DNA of 64,000 bases, from NCBI RefSeq assembly GCF_018991925.1, contig NW_024738608.1, forward strand, positions 1,581,687 to 1,645,686, given 5' to 3'. A program made the position numbers and the translations under genes. The stretch comes from Homarus americanus. Its lineage: Eukaryota; Arthropoda; Malacostraca; Decapoda; Nephropidae. Of the stretch, positions 1 through 12,879 are shown one piece after another; the first letter of the stretch is position 1; every line of letters starts with the position of its first letter. The notes beneath the pieces are model-generated. The model searched no databases. It was not told the DNA's origin and saw nothing but the letters and a program-made list of their open reading frames with translations.

Positions 1-705
1 AAAAAGATGAGGTGAGAGATGAGACAAAGATAGGAATTGAGGAGATAGAGATAGGAGAAATGAGAGACAAAGAGACAGAGACAAAGATGAGAGATAAAGA
101 TAGAGACAAAGATGAGAGACAAGATCAGAGAGTGAGAGATAGGGAGACAAAGATAGAGATAAAAGATGGGGTGAGAGAATGAGACAAGATAGAGATAAAG
201 ATAGGAGACAAAGATAAGAGTGAGAGATAGAGACAAAGAGAGTGAGAGATAGAGACAAAGATAGAGTGAGAGATAGGGACAAAGATAGAGTGAGAGATAG
301 AGACAAAGATAGAGTGAGAGATAGAGTGAGAGATAGGGACAAAGATAGAGTGAGAGATAGAGACAAAGATAGAGTGAGAGATAGAGTGAGAGATAGAGAC
401 AAAGATAGAGATAAAGATTGAGTGAGAGATAGAGACAAAGATAGAGACAAAGATAGAGATGAAGATAGAGACAAAGATAGAGTGAGAGATAGAGACAAAG
501 ATAGAGTGAGAGATAGAGACAAAGATAGAGATAAAGATAGAGACAAAGATAGAGTGAGAGATAGAGACAAAGATAGAGATAAAGATAGAGTGAGAGATAG
601 AGACAAAGATAGAGATAGAGTGAGAGATAGAGACAAAGATAGAGATAAAGATAGAGTGAGAGATAGAGACAAAGATAGAGACAAAGATAGAGATAAAGAT
701 GGAGA
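1..705. repeat. Purine-only minisatellite (GATAGAGACAAA-type units)
   Basis: The plus strand is almost free of pyrimidines apart from regularly spaced T and C. Six-base words (GATAGA, GACAAA, GAGTGA) shuffle in combinations of 12, 18 and 24 bp. The array is irregular before about 230 and much more regular from 230 to 700. Because the words are 6 bp long, an open frame of Arg-Asp-Lys-Asp repeats results. It is an artefact of the period and not a gene. Confidence 0.9.
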
Positions 706-870
706 TATAAATTCATCTGTTAGGGAATTTTAGTTGTATTCGGAGGTTCTTTATGTGAAAGGGAGAGAAAGTGAAACTGAATGTGTGCGTAATGAGAGAG
801 AGAAAGAGAGGAGAAGCGAGGTTTCTCCGACAGTAAATCTCACCTTTGTGAACACTCGGTCTTACTGAGC

Positions 871-872
<2 letters not shown>

Positions 873-912
<40 letters not shown>
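873..912. repeat. (GA)n microsatellite
   Basis: About 20 uninterrupted GA dinucleotides. Confidence 0.97.
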
Positions 913-914
<2 letters not shown>

Positions 915-960
915 CATTGTTGAATTCCCTTGGTCGCGTTTGGAAGTTCTTTGTAGTTTC

Positions 961-970
961 AGAGAGAGAG

Positions 971-1038
<68 letters not shown>

Positions 1039-1040
1039 TG
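961..1040. repeat. Compound (AG)n(TG)n microsatellite
   Basis: Seven AG dinucleotides run directly into about 33 TG dinucleotides with one TA interruption near the end. Transcribed from the other strand it reads as poly His-Thr, which is not a gene. Confidence 0.97.
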
Positions 1041-1383
1041 TAAATAGTTGAAGCACTTATGAGAAAACTCGAGCTCCTTAGGAAACAAAAAATTGGAATC
1101 CTTGAAAAAACATTGGTAAATTCCTTTTGGAACCCTTTGAAGCCTCAGTTGAAGCCCAAGGTGGTCAAAACTTCTTCAAGATATTTTACGTAACTTATAA
1201 AATATCTGGACAAAAGTCTCAAATATTCGTACGTTCTTTTCTTAACTTGAGATGAAAGAATTTATCTACATACGGTAAGAGACAGACAGACAGAGAGAAA
1301 ATGAGACTGAAATAAAAAAGAGAGAAATAGAGGAGATAGACGAAAAATAAATGAGAGAGAGTGAGAGATCACTATCTATCTCA

Positions 1384-1414
<31 letters not shown>
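1384..1414. repeat. (CA)n microsatellite
   Basis: About 15 CA units. The flanks from 1042 to 2105 are AT-rich with purine patches, and I see no gene in them. Confidence 0.95.
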
Positions 1415-1415
<1 letters not shown>

Positions 1416-2105
1416 TGCCACCACCCCCACCACATCTTCCCTTGGTCTGTGTACTTCAGAGGACGCCCCGCTGTGTCACCTCACCTCACCTCTCCCCCCT
1501 CACCCCTCCCTCTCTCACACACATATTTCCTCCTGAGCCAAAACTTGCCAGGTAAACTTATGTGCCCCGGAATGATATCAAGCCCAAACATTGGCTGTTA
1601 AACTTATGCATAGATTTACACACATGAATATCTGGAATGTTTTTAAACGTATTTTCTCTATTGGCTATTTGCATACACCTGAGCGACAAGCCACGTTCAT
1701 GAATAGTGTTATATCAAGGCAGGAAGATGCTTTCAACCTGAGAATATACACAAGAACGAGAGAAGAAGAATAACAAAGAAGAATATATTAAAAGATTATA
1801 TTAACAACTGGATAATAATAGGTATTGTATTTAGTTTATACTCTCACTATTAATTATATGAACGTAAGAAGTTGAAGATAATTGAATACTCAGAAAAAGT
1901 ATTAAAAATATAACAAAAATACTATTAGAAAGTGGATAGAGATGGGAAAATATGTAGAAAAGAAAAAAGATAAAAAAAGCAGACATATTTAATGAGAAAT
2001 TAGATGATAAACAAATATACAGTTATATAAGGTTTTTTTTCCCGAAGGTATCGTGACAATTACTGGGAGTTTGTTAATAGTTTGTGAGTGTATATGGAAA
2101 TTCAC

Positions 2106-2130
2106 TTACCTAACCTAACCTAACCTAACC
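2106..2130. repeat. Short interstitial telomere-like repeat, (CCTAA)n
   Basis: Five CCTAA/TAACC units follow CTTA. CCTAA is the complement of TTAGG, the canonical arthropod telomere repeat. A far longer block is present at 52026-52120. Confidence 0.8.
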
Positions 2131-2340
2131 AATTTCTGGACATAACAGAAAAGAATGACTGACAACCTTGGAGTTAGTAAGAGCAGAGTCTAAGGATAAC
2201 ACTAATAACTACTAAAGATTACGAAAAAAAAAATAATAATCACCTCAAATATGAAGACATCAATAACTGCCTTAGAAGTAGCACAATCACTATGGACTCT
2301 TCTGCAAAACCTCAAGCGTTCCTTCTTTGAGGTTTATCTT

Positions 2341-4053
2341 CCTGGAGGTCATCTTAGATTCTTAGAACCTCCAGTGCTCCGTGTCTGATGTTTTTACCCC
2401 TGGAGGTCATCTTAGAACCTCCACTGCTCCGTGTCTGATGTTTTTACCCCTGGAGGTCATATTAGAACCTCCACTGCTCCGTGTCTGATGTTTTACCTGG
2501 AGGTCATCTTAGAACCTCCACTGTAAATGTCTGATGTTTTTACCTGGGAGGTCATCCTTGAGCCTCCACTGCTCCGTCATTTGATCTTTTAACCTGGAGG
2601 TCATATTAGAACCTCCTGCTCCGGAGATCTGATGTTTTTACCCCTAGGGTCATCTTAGAACCTCCAGTGTAAATGTCTGATGTTTTTACCTGGAGGTCAT
2701 TAGAACCTCCACTGCTCCGTGTCTGATGTTTTTACCCCTGGAGGTCATCTTAGAACCTCCACTGCTCCGTGTCTGATGTTTTTACCCCTGGAGGTCATCT
2801 TAGAACCTCCACTGCTCCGTGTTTGATGTTTTTAACCCTGGAGGTCATATTAGAACCTCCACTGCTCCGAGTCTGATGTTTTTACCCCTAGAGGTCATCT
2901 TAGAACCTCCAGTGCTCCGTGTCTGATGTTTTTACCCCTGGAGGTCATTTTAGAACCTCCACTGCTCCGTGTCTGATGTTTTTACCCCTGGAGGTCATCT
3001 TAGAACCTCCACTGCTCCGTGTCTGATGTTTTTACCCCTGGAGGTCATCTTAGAACCTCCACTGCTCCGTGTTTGATGTTTTTGCCCCTGGAGGTCATAT
3101 TAGAACCTCCACTGCTCCGAGTCTGATGTTTTTACCCCTAGAGGTCATCTTGAACCTCCACTGCTCCGTGTCTGATGTTTTACCTAGAGTCATCTTAGAA
3201 CCTCACTGCTCCGTGTCTGATGTTTTTACCTGAAGTCATCTTAGAACCTCCACTGCTCCGTCTGATGTTTTACCTGGAGTCATCTTAGAACCTCCTGCTC
3301 GTGTCTGATGTTTTTTTTTACCTAGAGGTCATCTTAGAACCTCCACTGCTCCGTGTCTGATGTTTTACCTAGAGTCATCTTGAACCTCCCACTGCTCCTG
3401 TCTGATGTATTTTACCTAGAGTCATCATAAAACCTCCACTGCTCCATGTTTGATGTTTTACCTAGAGTCATAATGGGAACCTCCACTGCTCCAGGTCTGA
3501 TGTTTTTTACTGATCATCTTGAACCTCCTGCTCCGTGTCTGATGTTTTACCTAGAGGTCATCTTGAACCTCCAGTGCTCCGTATCTGATGTTTTACTAGA
3601 GTCATCTTAGAACCTCAGTCTCCCGTGTCTGATGTTTTTACCCCTGGGAGGTCATATTAGAACCCTCCACTGCTCCCGTCAATCTGATGTTTTTACTAAG
3701 TCATCTTAGAACCCCTCATCAGAACCTCCTGCTCCGTGTCTGATGTTTTTACCCCTGGAGGTCATCTTAGAACCTCCACTGCTCCATGTCTGATGTTTTT
3801 ACCCCTGGAGGTCATCTTAGAACCTCCAGTGCTCCGTGTCTGATGTTTTTACCCCTGGAGGTCATCTTAGAACCTCCAGTGCTCCGTGTCTGATGGTTTT
3901 ACCCCTGGAGGTCATCTTAGAACCTCCAGTGCTCCGTGTCTGATGTTTTTACCCCTGGAGGTCATCTTAGAACCTCCAGTGCTCCGTGTCTGATGTTTTT
4001 ACCCCTGGAGGTCATCTTAGAACCTCCAGTGCTCCGTGTCTGATGTTTTTACC
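2341..4053. repeat. 50-bp minisatellite array, each unit with an inverted repeat
   Basis: About 34 copies of a 50-bp unit. Each unit contains TGGAGGT, a 9-base spacer and ACCTCCA, which is a 7-bp perfect inverted repeat, followed by CTGCTCCGTGTCTGATG and a T-run with CCCC. Successive intact units (for example 3720-4050) are exactly 50 bp apart. Units from about 3150 to 3720 are ragged, with many one- to several-base losses, often in homopolymers. No open frame crosses the array because 50 is not a multiple of 3. Confidence 0.95.
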
Positions 4054-4240
4054 TCGCGGAGTCCACAGGAAGGGCCGCAAGACGAGGCTGAGTGGGAGCG
4101 AGAGTAGGAAGGAAGGACGTCAATAAACCACACAAATAACGAGGACGATAAGTAACCAAGGAGAAGGGGGAAAGAGTCGGGGTAATTTACCATGGGATTA
4201 GCTGCCACACCGTTAACTGCCGTCTGCCGCGGCTTAACCC

Positions 4241-4518
4241 TGGCCAGTTTTAGTTCTGGCCAGTTTAGTGTTGGCCAGTCTACTCGTGGTCAGTTCAGTA
4301 TTGATCAAATTATTCTTAGTTTAGCTTTGTTTAATTTTGTCTTAGTTTAGCTTGGCCCGGTTTACTTTGAGGTGGTTTAGCTTTACCCAGTTTAGTTTGA
4401 ACCAGTTTAGCTTGAGCCAGTTTAACATGAGGCGGTTTAATTTGAACTGGCTTAGCTTGAAACAGATTAGCTTGAATCAGCTTAGTTTGAATCAATTTAT
4501 CGTAAACCGGTTTAGCTG
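4241..4518. repeat. Degenerate 15-bp minisatellite (GGCCAGTTTAG-like)
   Basis: Roughly 18 diverged copies of a unit close to CAGTTTAGCTTGAAC. The 15-bp period gives open frames on both strands with a five-residue repeat (F-S-L-N-Q on plus, L-x-Q-A-K on minus). The plus-strand frame lacks an ATG at its start. I regard it as an old, mutated minisatellite and not a pentapeptide-repeat gene. Confidence 0.8.
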
Positions 4519-4599
4519 CAGCTACCGTGGGACGCCAATTAAAACGAAACAAGACTTCGTGTTATTGTTTGAACAAGGCAACACGACCTTCTTGTGAGG

Positions 4600-6460
4600 A
4601 GGGATATGGGGAGAAAGAGAAGGGATAAGAGAGAACTGAGAGGGGATAAGAGAGGGAAAGAGGAAGAACTGAGAGAGAGAGAGAGAGTCGAGACGAAGGG
4701 GAGAGAGAACGAGACAACTAAGAAGGAAAAGGGAAGAGAGGGAGAACTGAGATAGAGAGGGGGGGGGGTGAAAGGGAAAAGAGAAGGAATTAAACAAGTG
4801 ATAAACGAGATAGAAGAGGGAGAATTAAAGGGGTTTTAAGAGCAGAAGAAAAAATTTCAAAATACATGGAAATATAAACTTAAATGACAAGAAGAAATAA
4901 ACGTAGGTAAATGGAGAAAATTGTTAAGAAAGAGAGGAATAGTAACTCAGGAAGGAGACACACAAAGGAGGGTAATAAATAAGGAAATGGAGACAATAAG
5001 CGATATGGAAATTAAGTTATTCCTCATGTAGCAAAGTTATTCAGAGGAAAATGGTGATAAAGAGGGGACACAGTGATAATGTATGATAAAGAGGAGAGGT
5101 AGTGAAAACGTATGATAAAGAGAAGACATAGTGAAGACGAAGGATAAAGGGGAAATATGAAGAAACCTATAATAAAGACGAAAAAGAAAATAAGAATTAA
5201 GAATAAATATAAGAAAACATGAAAAATAAAAACTGAGAATAAAAGGAAATAATATAAAGGTGATAAAGAGGAAATATGAAGAAAGTGAGAAATGAAGCAG
5301 ATGCAAAAACAAACGACTTAAAAATCATCAGAAAAAATATTGAAATGTAAAAGAAGAGAAGAACGAAGAATTGATAATTGTATGAAGCAGAAGAGGAATG
5401 AAGGATTAATGCATTAGTGAAAGAAATGATAAAGAAAGAAATAAAGAATAAATATATAAAGGAGAACATAAAACAAATATTAATGGAAGCGTGAGAAATT
5501 TGTGAGGGAAGGAATAGGTGAAGAATAAAACAGAAACAAAAAGAGAAAAAAAATAAAGGGAGTGACGGGAAATGAAGGAAAAAAAAACAGGAAAGAGAGA
5601 GATAAAAGAAGTTATAGAGACAGATAATTCAAACAAAGAAGAGAGAAAGAAAATAAAAAACAGAAAGAGAGAAAAATAAAAAATAAAGAGGGAGGGAGGA
5701 AAAAATACAGAAAACGGGAGGGAAAAAAGGTAAGGGAGACATGCATGGAAAGAAAGAGCTAAGAGTCAGGGGGGGGAGGAGGAGGGGCTCAGAACACCTC
5801 AAGCCTCACTCCCAGGTCACTACTGTACCTGGAGACACAGACACACGACCAGCAAGTAAATGTAGGCGAAAAAAAAAGGATGGTGAGAAATAGTGAGGGA
5901 GAGAGAAAGAGATAGGGTGAGTGAGAGAAGGTTAGGAGATAGATAAAGAGAGAGAAGGTTAAAAGAGAAATATATAGTGAGAGAGGGGGAGAGAGGAAGG
6001 GTGAAAAGGTGGATAGATAGAAACACAGGAAGGAGGGAAGATAAAGAGAAGAAAATGGGAGAGAAGGAGAATGAAGAGAAAGATGCAAGATAAAAGAAGG
6101 AGAGAGAGAGAGACCTCACTTGCAAACAGCACCACGACAACACTAAGTAGACCAAAATATGCACCATCAGCGGAAGAAGTGAGATAGCGATAAATAAGAC
6201 AGAGAGAAGGAAAGGGGAAGAGGTAAACAGGGCGATAAAGACCAGGTGTAAGTAAAAGGTGACAGGTATTGTGAGGAAGGAAGTGAAAGCAAATCAGGTA
6301 CATCCCCTAGACGCTCTCATGGTGAGGAGTGGGGGGAGTGTGAGGAAGGCAGGTGGAAAGAGAAGGGGAGAGAAGGAGAAATAGGAGAGAATAAGGATAA
6401 AATGAAAAGTGAAAGGATAAACAGAGAGATAAGAGATAGAAAGGAAAATGTATCAGTGTG
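4600..6460. repeat. Long purine-rich (plus-strand) low-complexity tract
   Basis: About 1.9 kb in which the plus strand is dominated by A and G (GAGA, GAAA and AGGGAG words) with little internal periodicity. Open frames on the minus strand are Leu/Ser/Phe/Tyr-rich, the expected translation of a pyrimidine strand. No gene is seen. Confidence 0.85.
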
Positions 6461-6674
6461 TGTGTGTTTTTTTATATTGGTTAGATTTGTGGCTTAATAT
6501 ATACTCTTTTCCATTTTGCTTCATCGCTTCACCATCTACCTGGGTTACGCTAATGGGACCACACCAATTGGGCCGGCGTGCATGTCCTTAACTTACCTAA
6601 TACAGGTGTAGCCAGGTAAACAATGAAGCCTTTCACATTCACTTTGTCCACGAAGTTGAGTCATCATGGACCAG

Positions 6675-6696
6675 TGTCTCTCTCTCTCTCTCTCTC
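6675..6696. repeat. (TC)n microsatellite
   Basis: About 11 TC units in otherwise unremarkable AT-rich sequence. Confidence 0.9.
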
Positions 6697-6888
6697 GCCA
6701 GGTTTCTTGTATCTTATTTTACTACTTCTCATATACTTTTATTTCTTGTTCTTTTCATTAAGTTATTTGTCCTCTTCACTGTCTATTATTTTTAGAATTA
6801 CTACCGGACCACAGAGGATTAGTATTCAGTGTACTATATCCGCGTTGCTCTTAAAAGGATGTTCGGTTCATGGCCCTACTTTCCTCTC

Positions 6889-6889
6889 A

Positions 6890-6971
<82 letters not shown>
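6889..6971. repeat. (CA)n microsatellite
   Basis: About 41 uninterrupted CA units. Confidence 0.97.
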
Positions 6972-6972
<1 letters not shown>

Positions 6973-7091
6973 TTAAACAGAAAAGAAACTTAAGCAAAAT
7001 TCAATATGTCCCTCCATTAAAATTCAATAATACAAATTACCCAAATGAGACCCTTTGGACCATCTGAGTCTAGCAGAGCTGCATTGAGGCT

Positions 7092-7093
<2 letters not shown>

Positions 7094-7147
<54 letters not shown>

Positions 7148-7198
7148 CGCACACGCACGCACACACACGCACGCACACACACACACACACACACACAC
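7094..7198. repeat. (CA)n microsatellite with CG interruptions
   Basis: About 52 dinucleotides. The central third has several CA-to-CG changes, which suggests an older core flanked by pure expanded ends. Confidence 0.97.
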
Positions 7199-7240
7199 TG
7201 GGGTCTGTATTGCGATTCGTAATCTTTATCCAGGCCATTG

Positions 7241-7346
<106 letters not shown>

Positions 7347-7738
7347 TCCTTCCTTCATAACACTTTACTTAATCGCTTTAAATCGACATAAGAAGCCGAG
7401 ATAATTTATCAACCAACAAGCATTAGAGAGAAGTAATACGAGGCACTTCCTGTGAATTTAGTTAAAGATAGTGGGAATAAATTGGACTTAATGAGACAGA
7501 AGATAATTAATGTTTGAAAATGGAGAGAGAAATTATAAACAAGGAAGAATAACATAATGATAATAAAAGGTGAGAGAGACGCGAATATTGATTGAGAATA
7601 GAGAAAAAAACTGATAATTGTGGAGGTAGATAATGGGCTGTTAATTAAAGTAGATAGTGAAACAGGTAATATATATGTACACACTCGTATATTATCAGAT
7701 ATAAATACAAGTAACGTATACATGGATGAATACACGTA

Positions 7739-8390
<652 letters not shown>

Positions 8391-8542
8391 AACTCGGTTC
8401 TAACATCCGCCAGGTCCTCACTCAATAGGGACACGCCCCAATTATTTAGTCTCGTTGTGTCTCTCTATAGAAGGACTTAGGCCGTTTTTTGACTCAAGTT
8501 TCCCGTTTCAATTCCTTTGGTTTCATGTTTTAATTCCATCGT

Positions 8543-8900
8543 GGAGGGAGGGAGGGAGGGAGGAAGGGAGGAAGGTAAAGAAGGAAGGGAGGGAGGAGGG
8601 GAGGAGAAGGGAGGGAGGAAAGGTAAAAATAAGCATGCTGTGAAAGGAGGGAGGGGAGGGAGGGAGGGAGGAAGGAAATAACACTAGCTGAATGTAGAAG
8701 TTGAGGAAGGAGCATGGAGGGAAGGTAGGGGCGGAGGAGGAATGGAGGGATTGGAAGGTAAATACACTGTGAAGAGAGACGGGGAGGTAAAGATGGAGAG
8801 AGGTAGGGGTGGAGGGATGGAGGAAGGTAAGGGCAGAGGATGGAGGGTTGATGGATGGAGAGTTAACACACTATGGAGGGAACGTGTCCTCCTCCTCCTC
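8543..8900. repeat. GGGA/GGAA purine-rich tract
   Basis: Tetranucleotide GGGA runs (8543-8570, 8580-8620, 8646-8680) grade into irregular GGAGGG sequence. It is followed at 8889-8917 by a short (CCT)n run. Not a gene. Confidence 0.85.
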
Positions 8901-8944
8901 CTCCTCCACCTCCTCCTACATCACCATCCCCGGTAATGTTCTCA

Positions 8945-9046
8945 TAGTAGTAGGTGTAGAAGCAGAAGGAATAGTAGTAGTAGTAGGTGTAGAAGCAGAA
9001 GGAATAGTAGTAGTAGTTATAGAAGTAGAAGAAATAGTAGTTGTAG
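8945..9046. repeat. 33-bp tandem repeat, about 3 copies
   Basis: A unit starting GGTGTAGAAGCAGAAGGAAT followed by an AGT run recurs at 33-bp spacing. The third copy is diverged (TATAGAAGTAGAAGAAAT). It is read through by an open frame giving V-V-V-V-G-V-E-A-E-G-I, which is a repeat artefact. Confidence 0.85.
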
Positions 9047-9122
9047 TGAAGGCTCAAAAATGGTGGGGGGTCTCACTCCAATTTTGAGTTTTAATTCTCA
9101 GTTTAACTTTTCAGTTCCATGC

Positions 9123-9323
9123 AAATTGGGGAGGGGAAGGAGAGGAAGGGAAGGGGAAGGCGGAAGTGAGGAAGAGGGGAGGTCGAAGGAAGGGAGGGGA
9201 GGGTTATGACAATTTGGGAGGGAATATAGCCTGTTCTCTTCTTCCCCTCCCCTCTTCCCTCCCTTTCACCCCCTCCCCTCCCGTCTTCCCTCCCTTTCAC
9301 CCCCTCTCCTCCCCCATCCTCCT
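9123..9323. repeat. Facing purine and pyrimidine tracts
   Basis: A plus-strand purine block (9123-9215) is followed by a pyrimidine block (9236-9323). The two are broadly complementary, so an imperfect hairpin or triplex is conceivable. No gene. Confidence 0.6.
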
Positions 9324-9439
9324 CCTCGGCAGTGCCCTAGTAGCGTCTGTAAAAGTTTTCAAATATTTGTGTTCTCTATTCTCTTCCTATTCTTTGTTCT
9401 AATTCCTTGTTTCATAGGTTTTTAATTCCATACTAACCC

Positions 9440-10200
9440 GGAAAAGGGAGAGGAAGGTGGAAAGGAAATGGGAGAGGGGAAGAGATGGGTTGGGGAAAGA
9501 GGTAGAGGGAAAGACTTTGGGGAAATGGGTAGGGGAAAATAAGGAAACAAAGTAGGAGAATGGACTAATGGGGAAAATGGTGAAAGGGGAATTATATGGT
9601 AGGTCCCCCAGCCACGACCTAATGCTGAGTCAAGGTGGGGTTTTTTTTTCCAGTTTTATTTTATTATGTTTAAAAAAATATTTTGATTCTCGGACTGAGA
9701 TTTGAGTTACAAGTTAGGAGGCAGGGAAAGGCGGAAGAGGGAGGGAGAGAGGGTCAGTGGAAGGGGAGAAGGGGAGAGAGGAAGTGGGAGGGAATGAGGG
9801 GAAAGGGGGGGAGTTGAAATGGAGAAGGGAGAGGAAGAAAAGAGAAAAAGTGAAAGGGGAAGTGAAAAAATGGAAAGAAGAAAAGAAAGGGTGAAAAGAG
9901 GAGAAAGAAAGAAAGAAGAGGAAATGAAGAAGGAAGAAAGGAAAGCGTGGAATGAGCAAGAGGGGAAATTAAATGGAAAAGGGCGAAGAAGAAAGAGAAG
10001 AATTAGAGTGGGAAAGGAAAATAAGAAAGGGGATATGTAAGTAGAAAGGGGAAGGAGAAAATGAAAGGAAGAAGGTTAGGGGGAAGGGAAAGAGAAAGCA
10101 GAAAAATTAAAGGGGAAAAGAGACAAAGGGAAAAAAGGAAAGGACAAAGAGTAAAGAAAATGAGGAAAATGACGAAGGGAAGGGGAAAAAGAAAGGGTTG
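9440..10200. repeat. Purine-rich GGGAAA tract
   Basis: Mostly G and A on the plus strand with words such as GGGGAAA and GAAGAGG. It is interrupted around 9600-9710 by ordinary AT-rich DNA containing a poly-T. Charged Lys/Glu/Arg open frames result from composition only. Confidence 0.8.
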
Positions 10201-10407
10201 GGGTACACAGTAAGACCCCTGGCAGTGTCTCGGTCGTGTTAAAAGGGGTTTTTTATGTTTGTGTTTTATTAGTGAGAGAGGAAAAGGGAGATCCCGCAGG
10301 CCCTGATGTGCGTGTGTGTGTGTACTGTGTGTGTGTGTAGGGAGGGAGGTGGCATTGTGTTGGTGGCTTTGCAGGAAAGGGAAGTGAAGAAGGAAGGAGG
10401 CCCCGGA

Positions 10408-10408
<1 letters not shown>

Positions 10409-10470
<62 letters not shown>
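10409..10470. repeat. (GA)n microsatellite
   Basis: About 30 GA units with one AA interruption. A short GT-rich patch lies at 10309-10340, and a second (GA)n of about 13 units lies at 10788-10814. Confidence 0.95.
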
Positions 10471-10473
<3 letters not shown>

Positions 10474-11043
10474 AGACTAAACCTTTCTTGAGTTTCGGCT
10501 TGAGATTGATGCTGAAAAATTCCCAGGTTGAAGATTATATGAATGTGAGAATGAAATAGGGGCGATGAGAAAGATAACTAGTGAAAGAAAAGAAAAAGGG
10601 AGTTTAAAAAAAGAGAAGAGAGAGAGAGAGAGAGTTAGTAGTAGTCGAAGAGAGAAAAAATGTATATATAAGGACAGATAAGTTAATACACAGAAATAAA
10701 GATAGTGAACGAAAAACAGAGACGGATTTGGAAATAGATAGGAAGAGAAGAAGTAGGAACATTGAAAGTAAAAGCAAGTAATAGAAGGAGAGAGAGAGAG
10801 AGAGAGAGAGAGAGTGATATAGCTGTAGTTGCTGAAACCTCTCCAAAATTTAATAACATACAGTATAGTTGAGAGAGCAAGGGAGAGAACAACACAGAGA
10901 GACAACAAGAGATAGAGAGACGACACAAAGATAGCAATAGAGAGAAACAAAGACAGCAGAAAGAGATAAAAACAGCAAAAGAAATACAATAATAAAAGAG
11001 AGACCACAACAGAGAGACAATAACAACAGTTATAAACCACAAC

Positions 11044-11045
<2 letters not shown>

Positions 11046-11135
<90 letters not shown>

Positions 11136-11160
11136 GAGAGAGAGAGAGAGGGAGAGGAGA
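11046..11160. repeat. (GA)n microsatellite
   Basis: About 50 GA units, then GGAGAG variants and a G-run. The 272-codon minus-strand frame across it is Ser-Leu repeat plus flanking sequence and is not credible as a gene. Confidence 0.96.
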
Positions 11161-11959
11161 GGAGGGGGGGTAGCGTCAAACACCGGGAAACACATCCCGA
11201 CCTCGTCCGACCCTCGCTGCAAAAATCGACACAAGAAAACATTCATTTCGACAGACGGGCGGCGGAAAGAATGCCCATAGACGGACGAGGCGGCAAAACG
11301 AGAGACCTGACACGGTGACAGGCGCCCTGGGAGAAAGGAAAAGGGCGAAGGGCCAGGAACGTATAAGGAGAGACAGAGAAAGAAAGAGAGGGAGAGATAG
11401 ACCAGAGAAGAGACAAAAAAAAGACTGCAATGTTTCTCAAAGGCGCGTGTGGATGCAACCAGGAGGAAGAGAGAGTGAGGCGAGACCCCAGCCTGCCGCA
11501 CATTGTCTAGAAGCTCAGCTGGGCGGCTAGGGGGAAGGGGTAGGGAGGAGGGGTCAGAGGAAGGGAGGAGGAGGAGATAGTGGAAGGGTACTGGCTGCTG
11601 CTAGTCGGTCGGGGAGGAGTACGGGGTGGAAGGGGGAGGGGGAGCTTGTAACAGGTGGTGAGAAATGTGGGGAGAAATGAAGACCAAATGAGAGTTGGGG
11701 AGGAGAGGAAAGTAAAGTTTGGGTGGGGAGATGAGAATAGACTCGTATCAATAAGGTGAGCCGCCTAGAACGAGTGTGAGATAGAGGAAAACAGACATAA
11801 GGAAACCCCCAAGAGATGAAAGTAAGATTTCAGGGCGCGAGGGAGAAAGAGAGAGAGAGAAAAAAAAAGACACAGACACACACGCGCGCGAAGGGGGGGG
11901 TCGAGAGAGGAAATTGTGAAGGCGAGAAGAGGAAAGAGGTGATCCTGGGGTACTCTCAG

Positions 11960-12410
11960 CCTCTTACCTAATCCGAATATTGGCCACCCGGGTCCTATAG
12001 CTAATCCAAGTATTAGCCGTCCAAACACCGATTAAATCCAATATTTGATTTTTTTTTACAGGGGTCGTTCATGCGAATGTTGACTAATTAGGTCGTAGTT
12101 AATTCTAGAACTGGTTATCCAAGACCGTAGTTAATCCAAATAGTGATTATCCAGTTCCTAGTTTATCCAGACCTTTTATAACCCGAGTATTGACCTTCCG
12201 AACCTTACTGAACCAAAATACTAACCATCCAGGCCTTATTTAACCTGATTAATGGTCATCCAGAATCCTTTTAGTCCCTCTTTAACCATACTACTGACCC
12301 TACAAACCTTAATTAACCTCTATTAACCATCCAGACTCCAATTACCTTAAATTTCAGTTTCCTATGACCTAATCTATAGTCATTTCCATTCACCTATGAC
12401 CTCCCCTGTA
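11960..12410. repeat. Degenerate ~32-bp minisatellite (CCTAATCC...ATTGGCCATCC)
   Basis: Recurring words TAATCCAA, TATTGACC and CATCCAGACC appear in that order every 30-36 bp, with heavy substitution. About 12 diverged copies are recognisable. It looks old and no longer homogenised. Confidence 0.65.
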
Positions 12411-12705
12411 GGTCATGTCCCCCTCATCTCTCGTACTATTCTTTTTTCTTTCACCAGTCACACTAACACCACTCTGGCAGACTCCCAGCCACCGGAGGGA
12501 AAAAGACTCACGCGAGGGGGAAAAAAAGGTGGGGGATGTTTATGGGAAAGTCAAGGGAAGTGGGGAACTTTGATGCGCGTGTCAGGGAAATATAAAGATT
12601 TTACAAGTCAGGGAAATTTTGGGGAGGGATTTTATGTTGAATCATTCGTATATGGGTTATTTTTTTTATAATAACGGTAATAATGATAATAACAACAATG
12701 GCGAT

Positions 12706-12878
<173 letters not shown>

Positions 12879-12879
12879 A

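Noticed and set aside
4352..4597. Pentapeptide-repeat protein
   Set aside because: The five-residue period comes from a 15-bp minisatellite. There is no ATG at the frame start, and the opposite strand is equally open.
10477..11501. Long minus-strand frames of 187 and 272 codons
   Set aside because: They are composed of Ser-Leu runs from (GA)n tracts plus purine-rich flanks, with no conserved domain.
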